Part shown: positions 25,758 to 33,125 of the stretch, piece after piece
Layout: every line of letters starts with the position of its first letter
How positions within the stretch are numbered: the stretch's first letter is position 1
DNA from: Winogradskyella_A sp963966315
GTDB lineage: Bacteria > Bacteroidota > Bacteroidia > Flavobacteriales > Flavobacteriaceae
NCBI GenBank assembly: GCA_963966315.1
Contig: CAWZYX010000001.1
Span: 1 to 64,000 of the forward strand
Length of the DNA stretch: 64,000 nt
Direction of reading: 5' to 3'
The notes under the pieces: model-generated
Databases searched by the model: none
What the model was told of the DNA's origin: nothing
What the model saw: the letters and a program-made list of their open reading frames with translations, nothing else
Position numbers and translations under genes: made by a program

Positions 25758-26436
25758 AGGTATTCATCATATTTTCTTTGACTTGGATCATACCTTATGG
25801 GATTTTGATAGAAATTCGGCTCTTACTTTCGAACGGATTTTTAAACTGCATAAAGTGGATGTTAATCTCCGTGAATTTATTGAGGTTTACGAGCCTATCA
25901 ATCTCAAGTACTGGAAATTATACAGAGAGGAGAAGATCACAAAGCCCAAATTGAGGTATCATAGATTGAAAGAGGCTTTTGATTCCATCGGAGTTTATTC
26001 GGATGACCAACTGATATCCGATTTATCGGTTGCGTATATTGAGCATCTTACCACCATTAATCATCTTTTTGAAGATACGCTCAAGGTCTTAGTTTATTTG
26101 AAAAGATCTTACGTACTTCATATCATCACCAACGGATTTGAAGAGGCTCAGGAGCGGAAGCTGATTAATGCGGATATTAAGAAGTTTTTTACCACGGTGA
26201 CCAATAGTGAACAGGCAGGTGTGAAAAAACCAAGCCCTTATATTTTTGAATTTGCCATGGAAGCAGCAAAGGCCAAACCAGAGGAGAGTGTCATGATCGG
26301 AGATAGCCTTGAGGCAGATATTCAGGGGGCAGAAAATGTGGGGATGGATACCATTTGGTTCGACCACAGAAACCAATCCAATGGATATCTGAAATCTAAA
26401 ATCGGACATTTAAATGAATTACTTAAATTATTATAA
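25747..26436 (+). CDS. YjjG-family HAD phosphatase (noncanonical nucleotidase)
   Basis: A 229-residue haloacid dehalogenase-like phosphatase of the YjjG group, which removes phosphate from noncanonical pyrimidine nucleotides. Motif I is FFDLDHTLWDFD at about 10-21 with the nucleophile Asp, motif II is ITNGF, and motifs III and IV are KKPSPYIF and MIGDSLEADIQGA. The start appears to be TTG at 25747, inside the end of the preceding gene; there is no ATG before motif I, and the TTG gives the expected length. Coupling of translation to the upstream gene is likely. Confidence 0.92.
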   Translation: MRNRGIHHIFFDLDHTLWDFDRNSALTFERIFKLHKVDVNLREFIEVYEPINLKYWKLYREEKITKPKLRYHRLKEAFDSIGVYSDDQLISDLSVAYIEHLTTINHLFEDTLKVLVYLKRSYVLHIITNGFEEAQERKLINADIKKFFTTVTNSEQAGVKKPSPYIFEFAMEAAKAKPEESVMIGDSLEADIQGAENVGMDTIWFDHRNQSNGYLKSKIGHLNELLKLL

Positions 26437-27252
26437 ATGAAATCTACAATCTTCTTTTGTCTCTTGATGGCAGCGGCTTTAGGTCAATCACAAACGGATT
26501 TAAACAACTACAAATACGTTGTTATTCCAAATCAGTTTTCCTTTTTAAAAGGTGAGGATACCTATCAGCTTAATTCCTTGACCGAGTTCTTATTTAATAG
26601 AAAAGGTTTTATAGCATTCCTTGAAAAGGATGATCTGCCTCAGGAGTTATTTGATGATCGATGCAAGGCACTTTATGCTGATGTCGAAGAAGCTAAGGGT
26701 GGATTTAGAAAAACAAAATTGAAAGTAATTCTAAGAGATTGCTATAGGAATCTTGTTTACGAGTCACGAGTTGGTGAGTCCGCCGAAAACAAGTATAAAG
26801 AAGCACATCATGAGGCGCTACGAGACGCATTTGTCTCTATTGATAATCTAGACTATAATTATGCACCCTCTAATGAGTCGGATGCGTCCGTTTCCAAAAC
26901 GGATGAACAATATCATGAAGAGAAAGAAGCCCAGCAGGTTTCAGGAAATGCTGTGGGTACCGTCACAGGTGTTTCTGCGGCAAACTCCATAAAAAATGGA
27001 AATGAAGCCAATCAGAGTTCAGGCCTTTCAGAGGTTGAATCACCCCTCGAACTTCTGGAAAAACCCTACGGTTTTGACATCAAGGACTCTAAGGGCAGGC
27101 TTGTTATGGTTTTATTGGAAACATCGGCACAGAAGGTGTTTCTGGTTAAGGGAGAAGATGCTTTGGTGTACAGGGAAGCCAATAAATGGATATACAGTGC
27201 CAATGACGGTGAATATGTGGTGAAAAAAGTGCTGAACATTAAAAATCAGTAA
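26437..27252 (+). CDS. Secreted protein of unknown function
   Basis: A 271-residue protein with a signal peptide (MKSTIFFCLLMAAALGQSQ). No family was recognised with confidence. The N-terminal half contains VIPNQFSFLKGEDTYQLNSL and a basic/acidic beta-rich part, followed by a low-complexity acidic and Ser/Asn-rich segment (about 145-200) and a C-terminal domain with YGFDIKDSKGRLVMVLLET. The ATG starts directly after the YjjG stop, so it is the last gene of radC-deacetylase-yjjG. Its 3' end overlaps convergent rarA by 7 nt. Confidence 0.75.
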   Translation: MKSTIFFCLLMAAALGQSQTDLNNYKYVVIPNQFSFLKGEDTYQLNSLTEFLFNRKGFIAFLEKDDLPQELFDDRCKALYADVEEAKGGFRKTKLKVILRDCYRNLVYESRVGESAENKYKEAHHEALRDAFVSIDNLDYNYAPSNESDASVSKTDEQYHEEKEAQQVSGNAVGTVTGVSAANSIKNGNEANQSSGLSEVESPLELLEKPYGFDIKDSKGRLVMVLLETSAQKVFLVKGEDALVYREANKWIYSANDGEYVVKKVLNIKNQ

Positions 27253-28529
27253 CCGTATTTATCTTTCCAAAGTTTCTTTAGTTGTTGGTATTGGGCTTGT
27301 TCTCTCTGATTATTACCGGGCTCAAAAAACTTCGTTCCCGAGATTTCAGACGGCAGATATTCCTGTGGGACAAAGTTGAACTCATAGTCATGAGCGTATT
27401 TATACTGCTCTCCATACCCTAATTCTTTCATGAGAGCTGTTGGGGCGTTGCGAATATGTAAAGGGATTTCAAGGTCACCAGTTTCCCTGACCACGTTTTG
27501 AGCTTTATTAATGGCCTTATACGAGGCATTGCTTTTGACCGAACATGCAAGGTAAATGGTGCATTGACTCAGGATGATCCTCGATTCCGGAGGCCCAACT
27601 ACTGAAACAGCCTGAAAAGTGTTGTTCGCTACAACCAATGCCGTAGGATTGGCATTGCCGATATCTTCACTTGCTGAAATGATCAGGCGTCTTGCAATAA
27701 ATTTGACATCCTCACCTCCTTCTAGCATTCTTGCTAAATAATAGACGGCAGCATTTGGGTCGGAACCTCTGATTGATTTAATAAATGCTGAAACGATATC
27801 GTAGTGCTGCTCGCCAGTTTTGTCATATCTGATCGACCTGTTTTGAACGTGTTCTGATACAAGTTTATTGGTGATCACAATCGCCTGATTTTCATCCGGA
27901 GTTGTATTGATAAGGAGCTCAAATGCATTTAACAGTTTACGTGCATCACCACCCGAGAGCCTGATGAGTTCCTCTGACTCCTTTATCACAATCTCTCTCT
28001 TTTTTAAATGAACGTCATTTTTCACTGCATTTTGAAGCAATGACTCCAGCTCCTTTTTGCCAAGAGGGTTTAATACATACACCTGACATCTGGACAATAA
28101 TGCAGAAATCACCTCGAAGCTCGGGTTCTCAGTCGTGGCCCCAACTAATGTGATCCAGCCTTTTTCAACAGCTTCTAATAGCGAATCCTGCTGCGATTTA
28201 CTAAACCTGTGAATTTCGTCAATAAATAAAAGGGGCTGTTTTCCGGTAAAAAGTCCGCCCTGCTGTTTTGCTTTCTCAATGACAGCTCTTACTTCCTTTA
28301 CTCCAGAGTTGATCGCACTTAATTTATAAAAAGGCCGATTGGCGTTTTCAGCAATAATTTGTGCAAGGGTTGTTTTTCCGGTACCCGGAGGGCCCCACAA
28401 AATGAGGGATGGAAGAACGCCGCTCTCGATCTGATGACGCAAAGGCATTCCTTCACCCACCAAGTGACCCTGGCCTATGTAGTCCTTAAGGTCTGATGGT
28501 CGAAGTCGTTCAGCTAAAGGTGCGATCAT
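27246..28529 (-). CDS. rarA: Replication-associated recombination protein A
   Basis: A 427-residue AAA+ ATPase of the RarA/MgsA/WRNIP1 family, which acts at stalled replication forks and is related to clamp loaders. Walker A is GPPGTGKTT at 46-54 and Walker B FIDEIHRF at 102-109. Sensor motifs follow (GATTENPSF, GGDARKLLN), and the C-terminal tetramerisation part has SIRGSDPNAAVYYLARMLEGG. Length fits the family. It is divergent from the rhomboid gene. Confidence 0.96.
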   Translation of the reverse strand: MIAPLAERLRPSDLKDYIGQGHLVGEGMPLRHQIESGVLPSLILWGPPGTGKTTLAQIIAENANRPFYKLSAINSGVKEVRAVIEKAKQQGGLFTGKQPLLFIDEIHRFSKSQQDSLLEAVEKGWITLVGATTENPSFEVISALLSRCQVYVLNPLGKKELESLLQNAVKNDVHLKKREIVIKESEELIRLSGGDARKLLNAFELLINTTPDENQAIVITNKLVSEHVQNRSIRYDKTGEQHYDIVSAFIKSIRGSDPNAAVYYLARMLEGGEDVKFIARRLIISASEDIGNANPTALVVANNTFQAVSVVGPPESRIILSQCTIYLACSVKSNASYKAINKAQNVVRETGDLEIPLHIRNAPTALMKELGYGEQYKYAHDYEFNFVPQEYLPSEISGTKFFEPGNNQREQAQYQQLKKLWKDKYGY

Positions 28530-28606
28530 CTATCGAAATTACAAAAAGCCTCTGACAATATTTCATTATTTTCACTCTGGAAATATTTTTGATGTTGAAA
28601 TAACCT

Positions 28607-29332
28607 ATGCAATTCAAGTATTCACCAAAAGTTATTATCATCCCCGTTCTAATTGTTCTGAGCTTATGGCTTGTATTTTGGTATCAGGTACGCATCGACT
28701 CGGGTATCAGAAGTTTTGGGATCAGACCAAATGTTGGCTTGGGTTTTTTTGGGATATTTACCAGTCCTTTTTTGCATTCTGATATTTCACATCTTTATAA
28801 CAATACAATTCCCATTTTTGTTCTGTCGATGGCACTTTTCTTCTTTTACCCAAGAATTGCATGGAAGGTATTGATTTATGGTCTTATCTGTTCGGGATTG
28901 TTGACCTGGATCATTGCTAAACGCGGTAATCATATTGGTGCCAGTGGACTGATCTATGTTTTATTCGGTTTCATCTTCTTCAAAGGTATTTTTGCACGTC
29001 ATTACCGATTGATAGCACTTTCCTTACTGGTGGTGTTTTTATACGGAAGTATGGTGTGGTATATATTTCCAATTAAACTCGGGATGTCCTGGCAGGGTCA
29101 TTTGAGCGGGCTGATGACGGGATTTGTCTTTGCTATATTTTTCCGAAAACAAGTGGCTCGCCCCGAAAAGTATGTCTGGGAACGGCCTGATTATTCAGAA
29201 GAAGATGATCCGTTTATGAGGCACTTTGACGAGGATGGTAACTTCATTGAAAATCCCAATGAAATGATTGAAGAGCAGCGTGAGGATCCAGGAGTATCTG
29301 TAAATTACATTTACAAAGAAAAAAAGGATTAA
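28607..29332 (+). CDS. Rhomboid-family intramembrane serine protease
   Basis: A 241-residue membrane protein with six helices. The catalytic pair is visible: Ser113 in GASG (111-114) and His165 in GHLSG. The HLYNN stretch at 62-66 is a usual partner of the oxyanion site. The hydrophilic acidic C-terminus (about 185-241) faces the cytoplasm. Substrates are unknown. Its last 4 nt overlap the convergent rlmB. Confidence 0.92.
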   Translation: MQFKYSPKVIIIPVLIVLSLWLVFWYQVRIDSGIRSFGIRPNVGLGFFGIFTSPFLHSDISHLYNNTIPIFVLSMALFFFYPRIAWKVLIYGLICSGLLTWIIAKRGNHIGASGLIYVLFGFIFFKGIFARHYRLIALSLLVVFLYGSMVWYIFPIKLGMSWQGHLSGLMTGFVFAIFFRKQVARPEKYVWERPDYSEEDDPFMRHFDEDGNFIENPNEMIEEQREDPGVSVNYIYKEKKD

Positions 29333-30054
29333 AGCCTTTGTCTAACGACTTCATAAAGTAAAGCTCCGCAGGCTACTGACACATTCAAGGAATCTATCTT
29401 TCCCAAAATGGGCAATTTAGCGAGTTGGTCGGTGATTTTTAGTACCGATGGATTGATGCCGCGACCTTCAGAACCCATTATGATGGCGCAAGGTTGATTT
29501 AAATCAAGATCGTAAATCAGCCGATCTGCTTTTTCTGTGGCAGCTATTGTTAAAATACCGGACCCCTGCAGATAATAGATGGCATCTTTAATATGGTCTA
29601 CCTTACAAATGGGGATGTTAAACACGGCCCCGGCACTTGTTTTTACAGAATCTGCATTTACCGGAGCACTCCCATCCTTTTGAATGATCACCCCATGGGC
29701 ACCGGCACATTCAGCCGTTCTAAGTATCGCTCCAAAATTCCGTACATCACTTATCTGATCCAAAATGATGAACAATGGAAGCACATTCTTCTTTTCAGAT
29801 TGAGTCATTAGTTCCTCCATGGTAACAAACCTTACAGGAGCGACTTCGGCAATAGCACCCTGGTGGTTGCCCTTGCTCAATCTGTTGAGTTTCTCAAGAG
29901 GCACATATTTGACAGTAATGCCGTTTTCTGTTGCTAATTTGATGAGTTCCTGAAGTAAAGATCCCTCCGAAGATTGCTGAACAAATAATTTGTCTATATT
30001 TTGCTCTGCCTCGATCGCTTCAATAATGGCCCTGATGCCGTAAATGCTTTTCAT
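29329..30054 (-). CDS. rlmB: 23S rRNA (guanosine-2'-O-)-methyltransferase RlmB
   Basis: A 241-residue SpoU/TrmH-type methyltransferase. It starts MKSIYGIRAIIEAIEAE, has the N-terminal substrate-binding domain to about residue 80, then the knotted SPOUT domain with LDQISDVRNFGAILRTAE (motif 1), IMGSEGRGINPSVL (motif 2) and IDSLNVSVACGALLYEV (motif 3). The expected reaction is 2'-O-methylation of G2251 (E. coli numbering) in the peptidyl-transferase P loop of 23S rRNA. It is a single gene convergent with the rhomboid gene. Confidence 0.93.
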   Translation of the reverse strand: MKSIYGIRAIIEAIEAEQNIDKLFVQQSSEGSLLQELIKLATENGITVKYVPLEKLNRLSKGNHQGAIAEVAPVRFVTMEELMTQSEKKNVLPLFIILDQISDVRNFGAILRTAECAGAHGVIIQKDGSAPVNADSVKTSAGAVFNIPICKVDHIKDAIYYLQGSGILTIAATEKADRLIYDLDLNQPCAIIMGSEGRGINPSVLKITDQLAKLPILGKIDSLNVSVACGALLYEVVRQRL

Positions 30055-30259
30055 TTAGTTTTTTTCTTTAATTGATATGTTCTAAGTCTTTTTTTAACAC
30101 AGGATCAATGAAAAAAGAACTGATGCTTGTCCTTCAATATTTCATTACGAAGACCCCCATCTTCTTTATGTATCGATATGTTCTCCATCATCTAGGTTTC
30201 GAAGTCCTTGAGGATTGCTTCCTTTCTGCTTAGGATAGAAGTTTTAAAATAATTTTTGA

Positions 30260-30360
30260 ATTAAAAGACCTTCCGTAGAGGTCTTTTTTTAGAATGAACA
30301 TTTCGATTGCTGCCGCAATAAGCTCAACTGCTTCATTCAATTCACAATACGACAAATATA
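30260..30360 (-). ncRNA. Candidate small RNA downstream of the Omp85 gene
   Basis: On the minus strand a TATATTTG -7 box (30353-30360, with a TCTG about 20 nt upstream) would start a transcript of about 85 nt. It would contain the hairpin ATTGC-GGCA-GCAAT (30306-30319) and end at the terminator 30263-30287. The layout mirrors the candidate at 6090-6175. The alternative is that the hairpin only terminates the Omp85 gene and the box serves rlmB. Confidence 0.3.
30263..30290. terminator. Bidirectional rho-independent terminator
   Basis: Stem AAAAGACCT / AGGTCTTTT with loop TCCGTAG. The plus strand continues with T3, while on the minus strand the stem ends in TTTT followed by AA. On the minus strand it ends the Omp85 transcript or the candidate small RNA. 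Confidence 0.75.
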
Positions 30361-30379
30361 ACAGTAAAAACCATATCGA

Positions 30380-32068
30380 TCAGAATCTGGCGGTAAGGCT
30401 AATATGAACTTTGGAATTTGCTAGTTGAAAGGGTTGATCTTCCACTTTGGCAGAGGCATAGTTAAATCTAAACAGACCCGCCTCGGTAAGCAGGCCAAAC
30501 CCGAGCCCAAACCCAAAAATTTTCTCTTGTAATGAGGTGATTTGATTTTCGAAATAGGCCGCATCAAGAACGGAATTAATGTACAAATTGCTGCTTAGAC
30601 GATACCGATACTCTGTATTTAATACACCGTAAAGATTGGCCACAAGGCTGTTTTCTTCGATACCCCTTATGGAGTTAATTCCCCCAAATCTGAACAGCTC
30701 ATTATCCAGGTAACTGTCAGATACCAAAGCAGCACCCTGAACACCAAGGAAAATACTGTTGCGTTTGTTTAAATTGAAGATTTTATAACTGTTCAGTTCA
30801 ATTTTTGTCTGATTCAAGTTTTCACTATCAGAATCTCTTGATCCGAGGCCGAAGGAAAAGTCGATCAGGCAATTCACAGGAAAAAGTCTGTCGTAGTACT
30901 GGGGGTCTATGAAACTGTAACTAGAAGTGTAGAAAAAGCTCCGGTAATCTTGCAGGATGGAAGAATCATTGTCTAGCAAATTATTCGAATTTACTCCACT
31001 TAGACCCGCACTTATCTGGTGTTTGGAATTGATCTGATAGTTTAAGTGTAAGTACTGAGTGGTGGTGACAAATGTGCTGTCTTTTCTAAAATTATGGAGT
31101 CCAATTTCAGCGCCAATAGGAGATTTGAATAAATAGGGTGTTTCTAATCGTATATTAAAAATTTGTTGGTCAATTTCATCACTCTTATAGGAAATGAACA
31201 GTGTTTCGCCGAAGTTCAGATTATTAATGAGCTGAAGATTCAAATATCCGTCCAATTCAAGTTTATTGTTCTCTTCATTGGTTCCAAAGCCCAAAAACCC
31301 GTCGAAGTTGTTACTGGGGTTCTTTTCCAAATAGAGATACAAGGTAGTGGAGTCTTTCGTGAACAAAACCTCTGGTTCTCTGACCTGATTAGCGAATATT
31401 AAATTTGATAAGTCCTGTGTCTTTTTATTCAGCTTCTCGAGATTAAAAACAGCACCTTCTTTTATTCTCAAGTAATGTCTTAGGTAGGACTTTGGGAATT
31501 TTTCATATCCCTTAACTACTATTTTGTCTATTGTTCTGACCCGATTGGTTCTAATTGAAAGATCTGCAGACATCACATCTGTCTTTAGTTTCTCTATGTT
31601 GATCAACTGTAGTTTGGAAAACGGATCACCTTGTACCACAAATAGTTGGTTTAGGGATGTCAGGGTCCTCTCCAAATGTTCGATAGGTACGATCAGAGTA
31701 TCATTAATGACTTCCAGATTAAAAGTTTGAGGAAAATCAGTTGGGATCTGGGCATTTAAAAAAACTCGCACTTCCTTTACTCGGGGTCCTAAGGTAAAAT
31801 GGCTTTGATAGCTACTGTCACTGATGCGATTAGGTTTTGAATAAAACGCATCAATAAACCCCTTGTACAGTAACCTTTTATAGACACTATCCACAGCAGC
31901 ATTCAGCGATTTAAAATCGTCATAGCGTTTTTTGGTGTGAATAGAGTCGAGAATTACCTGATTACCTTCTTGTTCTGTTGTCAATTTTAGGTGTAAGGAC
32001 TGAGCACTAATTACATTTGTAAATAGGCTAAAAAGTGAAATAAGGAGAAGGTGGCGGTTAACAACCAT
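30380..32068 (-). CDS. Omp85-superfamily (BamA/TamA-like) outer membrane protein
   Basis: A 562-residue outer membrane protein. The signal peptide (MVVNRHLLLISLFSLFTNVISAQ, split by its core) is followed by one or two POTRA-like domains (IDKIVVKGYEKFPKSYLRHYL and the following KEGAVFNLEKLNKKTQDL, about 185-225) and a C-terminal beta-barrel with FRFGGINSIRGIEENSL, equivalent to the conserved Omp85 strand region with the RG pair. It ends in an aromatic residue (LTARF), as outer membrane barrels do. It is shorter than BamA (five POTRAs), so it is a TamA-like or ShlB-like relative with unknown client. Confidence 0.87.
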   Translation of the reverse strand: MVVNRHLLLISLFSLFTNVISAQSLHLKLTTEQEGNQVILDSIHTKKRYDDFKSLNAAVDSVYKRLLYKGFIDAFYSKPNRISDSSYQSHFTLGPRVKEVRVFLNAQIPTDFPQTFNLEVINDTLIVPIEHLERTLTSLNQLFVVQGDPFSKLQLINIEKLKTDVMSADLSIRTNRVRTIDKIVVKGYEKFPKSYLRHYLRIKEGAVFNLEKLNKKTQDLSNLIFANQVREPEVLFTKDSTTLYLYLEKNPSNNFDGFLGFGTNEENNKLELDGYLNLQLINNLNFGETLFISYKSDEIDQQIFNIRLETPYLFKSPIGAEIGLHNFRKDSTFVTTTQYLHLNYQINSKHQISAGLSGVNSNNLLDNDSSILQDYRSFFYTSSYSFIDPQYYDRLFPVNCLIDFSFGLGSRDSDSENLNQTKIELNSYKIFNLNKRNSIFLGVQGAALVSDSYLDNELFRFGGINSIRGIEENSLVANLYGVLNTEYRYRLSSNLYINSVLDAAYFENQITSLQEKIFGFGLGFGLLTEAGLFRFNYASAKVEDQPFQLANSKVHISLTARF

Positions 32069-32106
32069 TTATCAGAATTCACGTCGGTATAAGAGAACGT
32101 AAAAAT

Positions 32107-32150
32107 AGAGGATATAATGTGTTCTGTTCACAGATCCTCTTTTTCTTTTT
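32107..32150. promoter_or_regulatory. Terminator-like hairpin in the Omp85-rpsL divergent region
   Basis: AGAGGAT (32107-32113) pairs with ATCCTCT (32134-32140), with an inner TGTG/CACA helix. T-rich sequence follows on the plus strand (32141-32150), and ATTTTTA follows on the minus strand. It may insulate the strong rpsL promoter from antisense reading. Confidence 0.45.
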
Positions 32151-32169
32151 GAAAATAAGGAAAGTAGTG

Positions 32170-32200
32170 TTTGATTAATTAATTTTAATTTCTACCTTTG
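32170..32200 (+). promoter_or_regulatory. Promoter of the str-S10-spc-alpha operon
   Basis: TTTG (32170-32173), 19-nt spacer, TACCTTTG (32193-32200): a full match to the Bacteroidota promoter consensus. Transcription would start near 32207, giving a leader of about 38 nt before rpsL. Confidence 0.88.
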
Positions 32201-32203
32201 CAG

Positions 32204-32219
32204 CCCTCAAATGAGAGGG
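32204..32219 (+). promoter_or_regulatory. Hairpin at the 5' end of the rpsL leader
   Basis: Perfect stem CCCTC-AAATGA-GAGGG, beginning at or near the expected transcription start. It could protect the 5' end of the mRNA. Confidence 0.5.
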
Positions 32220-32244
32220 TTGAATATTTTATTAGTAATTATAT

Positions 32245-32619
32245 ATGCCAACAATTTCACAATTAGTACGAAAAGGAAGAGCCAAAATAACTAAGAAGAG
32301 TAAATCGGCTGCTTTGGATTCGTGTCCACAAAGACGTGGTGTATGTACTCGTGTTTACACAACAACTCCTAAGAAACCAAACTCTGCCATGAGAAAGGTT
32401 GCAAGGGTTCGTTTGACCAATGGAAACGAGGTAAATGCATACATCGGTGGTGAGGGACATAATCTTCAGGAGCACTCGATAGTATTAGTTAGAGGTGGAA
32501 GGGTAAAAGATTTACCAGGAGTTAGATACCACATTGTTCGTGGTGCTTTGGATACAGCAGGTGTATCCGGCAGAACGCAACGCAGATCTAAGTATGGTGC
32601 AAAACGCCCTAAGAAGTAA
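32245..32619 (+). CDS. rpsL: 30S ribosomal protein S12 (uS12)
   Basis: 124 residues, MPTISQLVRKGR at the start and the decoding-site loops TPKKPNSAMRKVA and RGGRVKDLPGVRYHIVRG. It has the lysine at the position equivalent to K43 (TTPKKPNS), the wild-type, streptomycin-sensitive form. First gene of the superoperon, with a clear promoter upstream and rpsG 22 nt downstream. Confidence 0.99.
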   Translation: MPTISQLVRKGRAKITKKSKSAALDSCPQRRGVCTRVYTTTPKKPNSAMRKVARVRLTNGNEVNAYIGGEGHNLQEHSIVLVRGGRVKDLPGVRYHIVRGALDTAGVSGRTQRRSKYGAKRPKK

Positions 32620-32641
32620 TTAAACACTTTAAGAAGAAGAC

Positions 32642-33118
32642 ATGAGAAAAAGACAAGCGAAAAAAAGACCGCTTTTACCAGATCCCAAGTTTAACGATCA
32701 GTTGGTGACAAGGTTCGTTAATATGATGATGTGGGATGGTAAGAAGTCTGTGGCATTCAAGATTTTTTACGACGCTATTGATATCGTAGATGAGAAGAAA
32801 ACAGATGAAGAAAAAACTGCTTTAGAGCTTTGGAAAGATGCCTTATCCAATGTAATGCCGCATGTAGAGGTTAGGAGCAGACGTGTAGGTGGAGCAACAT
32901 TCCAGATACCAATGCAAATTCGCCCCGATCGAAAAGTATCGACTGCTATGAAGTGGTTAATCGGGTATGCCCGTAAAAGAAATGAGAAATCTATGGCTCA
33001 AAAGCTGGCTGCAGAAATTATTGCTGCTGCCAAGGAAGAAGGTGCCGCAGTGAAGAAAAGAGTAGATACTCACAAAATGGCGGAAGCAAACAAAGCATTT
33101 TCTCACTTTAGATTTTAG
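32642..33118 (+). CDS. rpsG: 30S ribosomal protein S7 (uS7)
   Basis: 158 residues, MRKRQAKKRPLLPDPKF at the start, with the conserved GGATFQIPMQIRPDRK and AMKWLIGYARKR. S7 nucleates assembly of the 30S head and contacts the E site. It follows rpsL by 22 nt and precedes fusA by 7 nt in the str arrangement. Confidence 0.99.
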   Translation: MRKRQAKKRPLLPDPKFNDQLVTRFVNMMMWDGKKSVAFKIFYDAIDIVDEKKTDEEKTALELWKDALSNVMPHVEVRSRRVGGATFQIPMQIRPDRKVSTAMKWLIGYARKRNEKSMAQKLAAEIIAAAKEEGAAVKKRVDTHKMAEANKAFSHFRF

Positions 33119-33125
33119 ATAACAA

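Larger units (their letters stand above)
30055..30379. other. Intergenic stretch, 325 nt, between rlmB and the Omp85 gene
   Basis: No convincing protein gene was found; the best frame is 27 codons (30105-30188, minus). The right part holds a terminator-like hairpin (30263-30290), a small perfect hairpin (30306-30319) and a minus-strand -7 box TATATTTG (30353-30360). The rest, 30055-30260, shows only weak pairings. Confidence 0.6.

Noticed and set aside
30105..30188. 27-codon minus-strand ORF before rlmB
   Set aside because: Very short, charged, with no coupling or conservation evidence.
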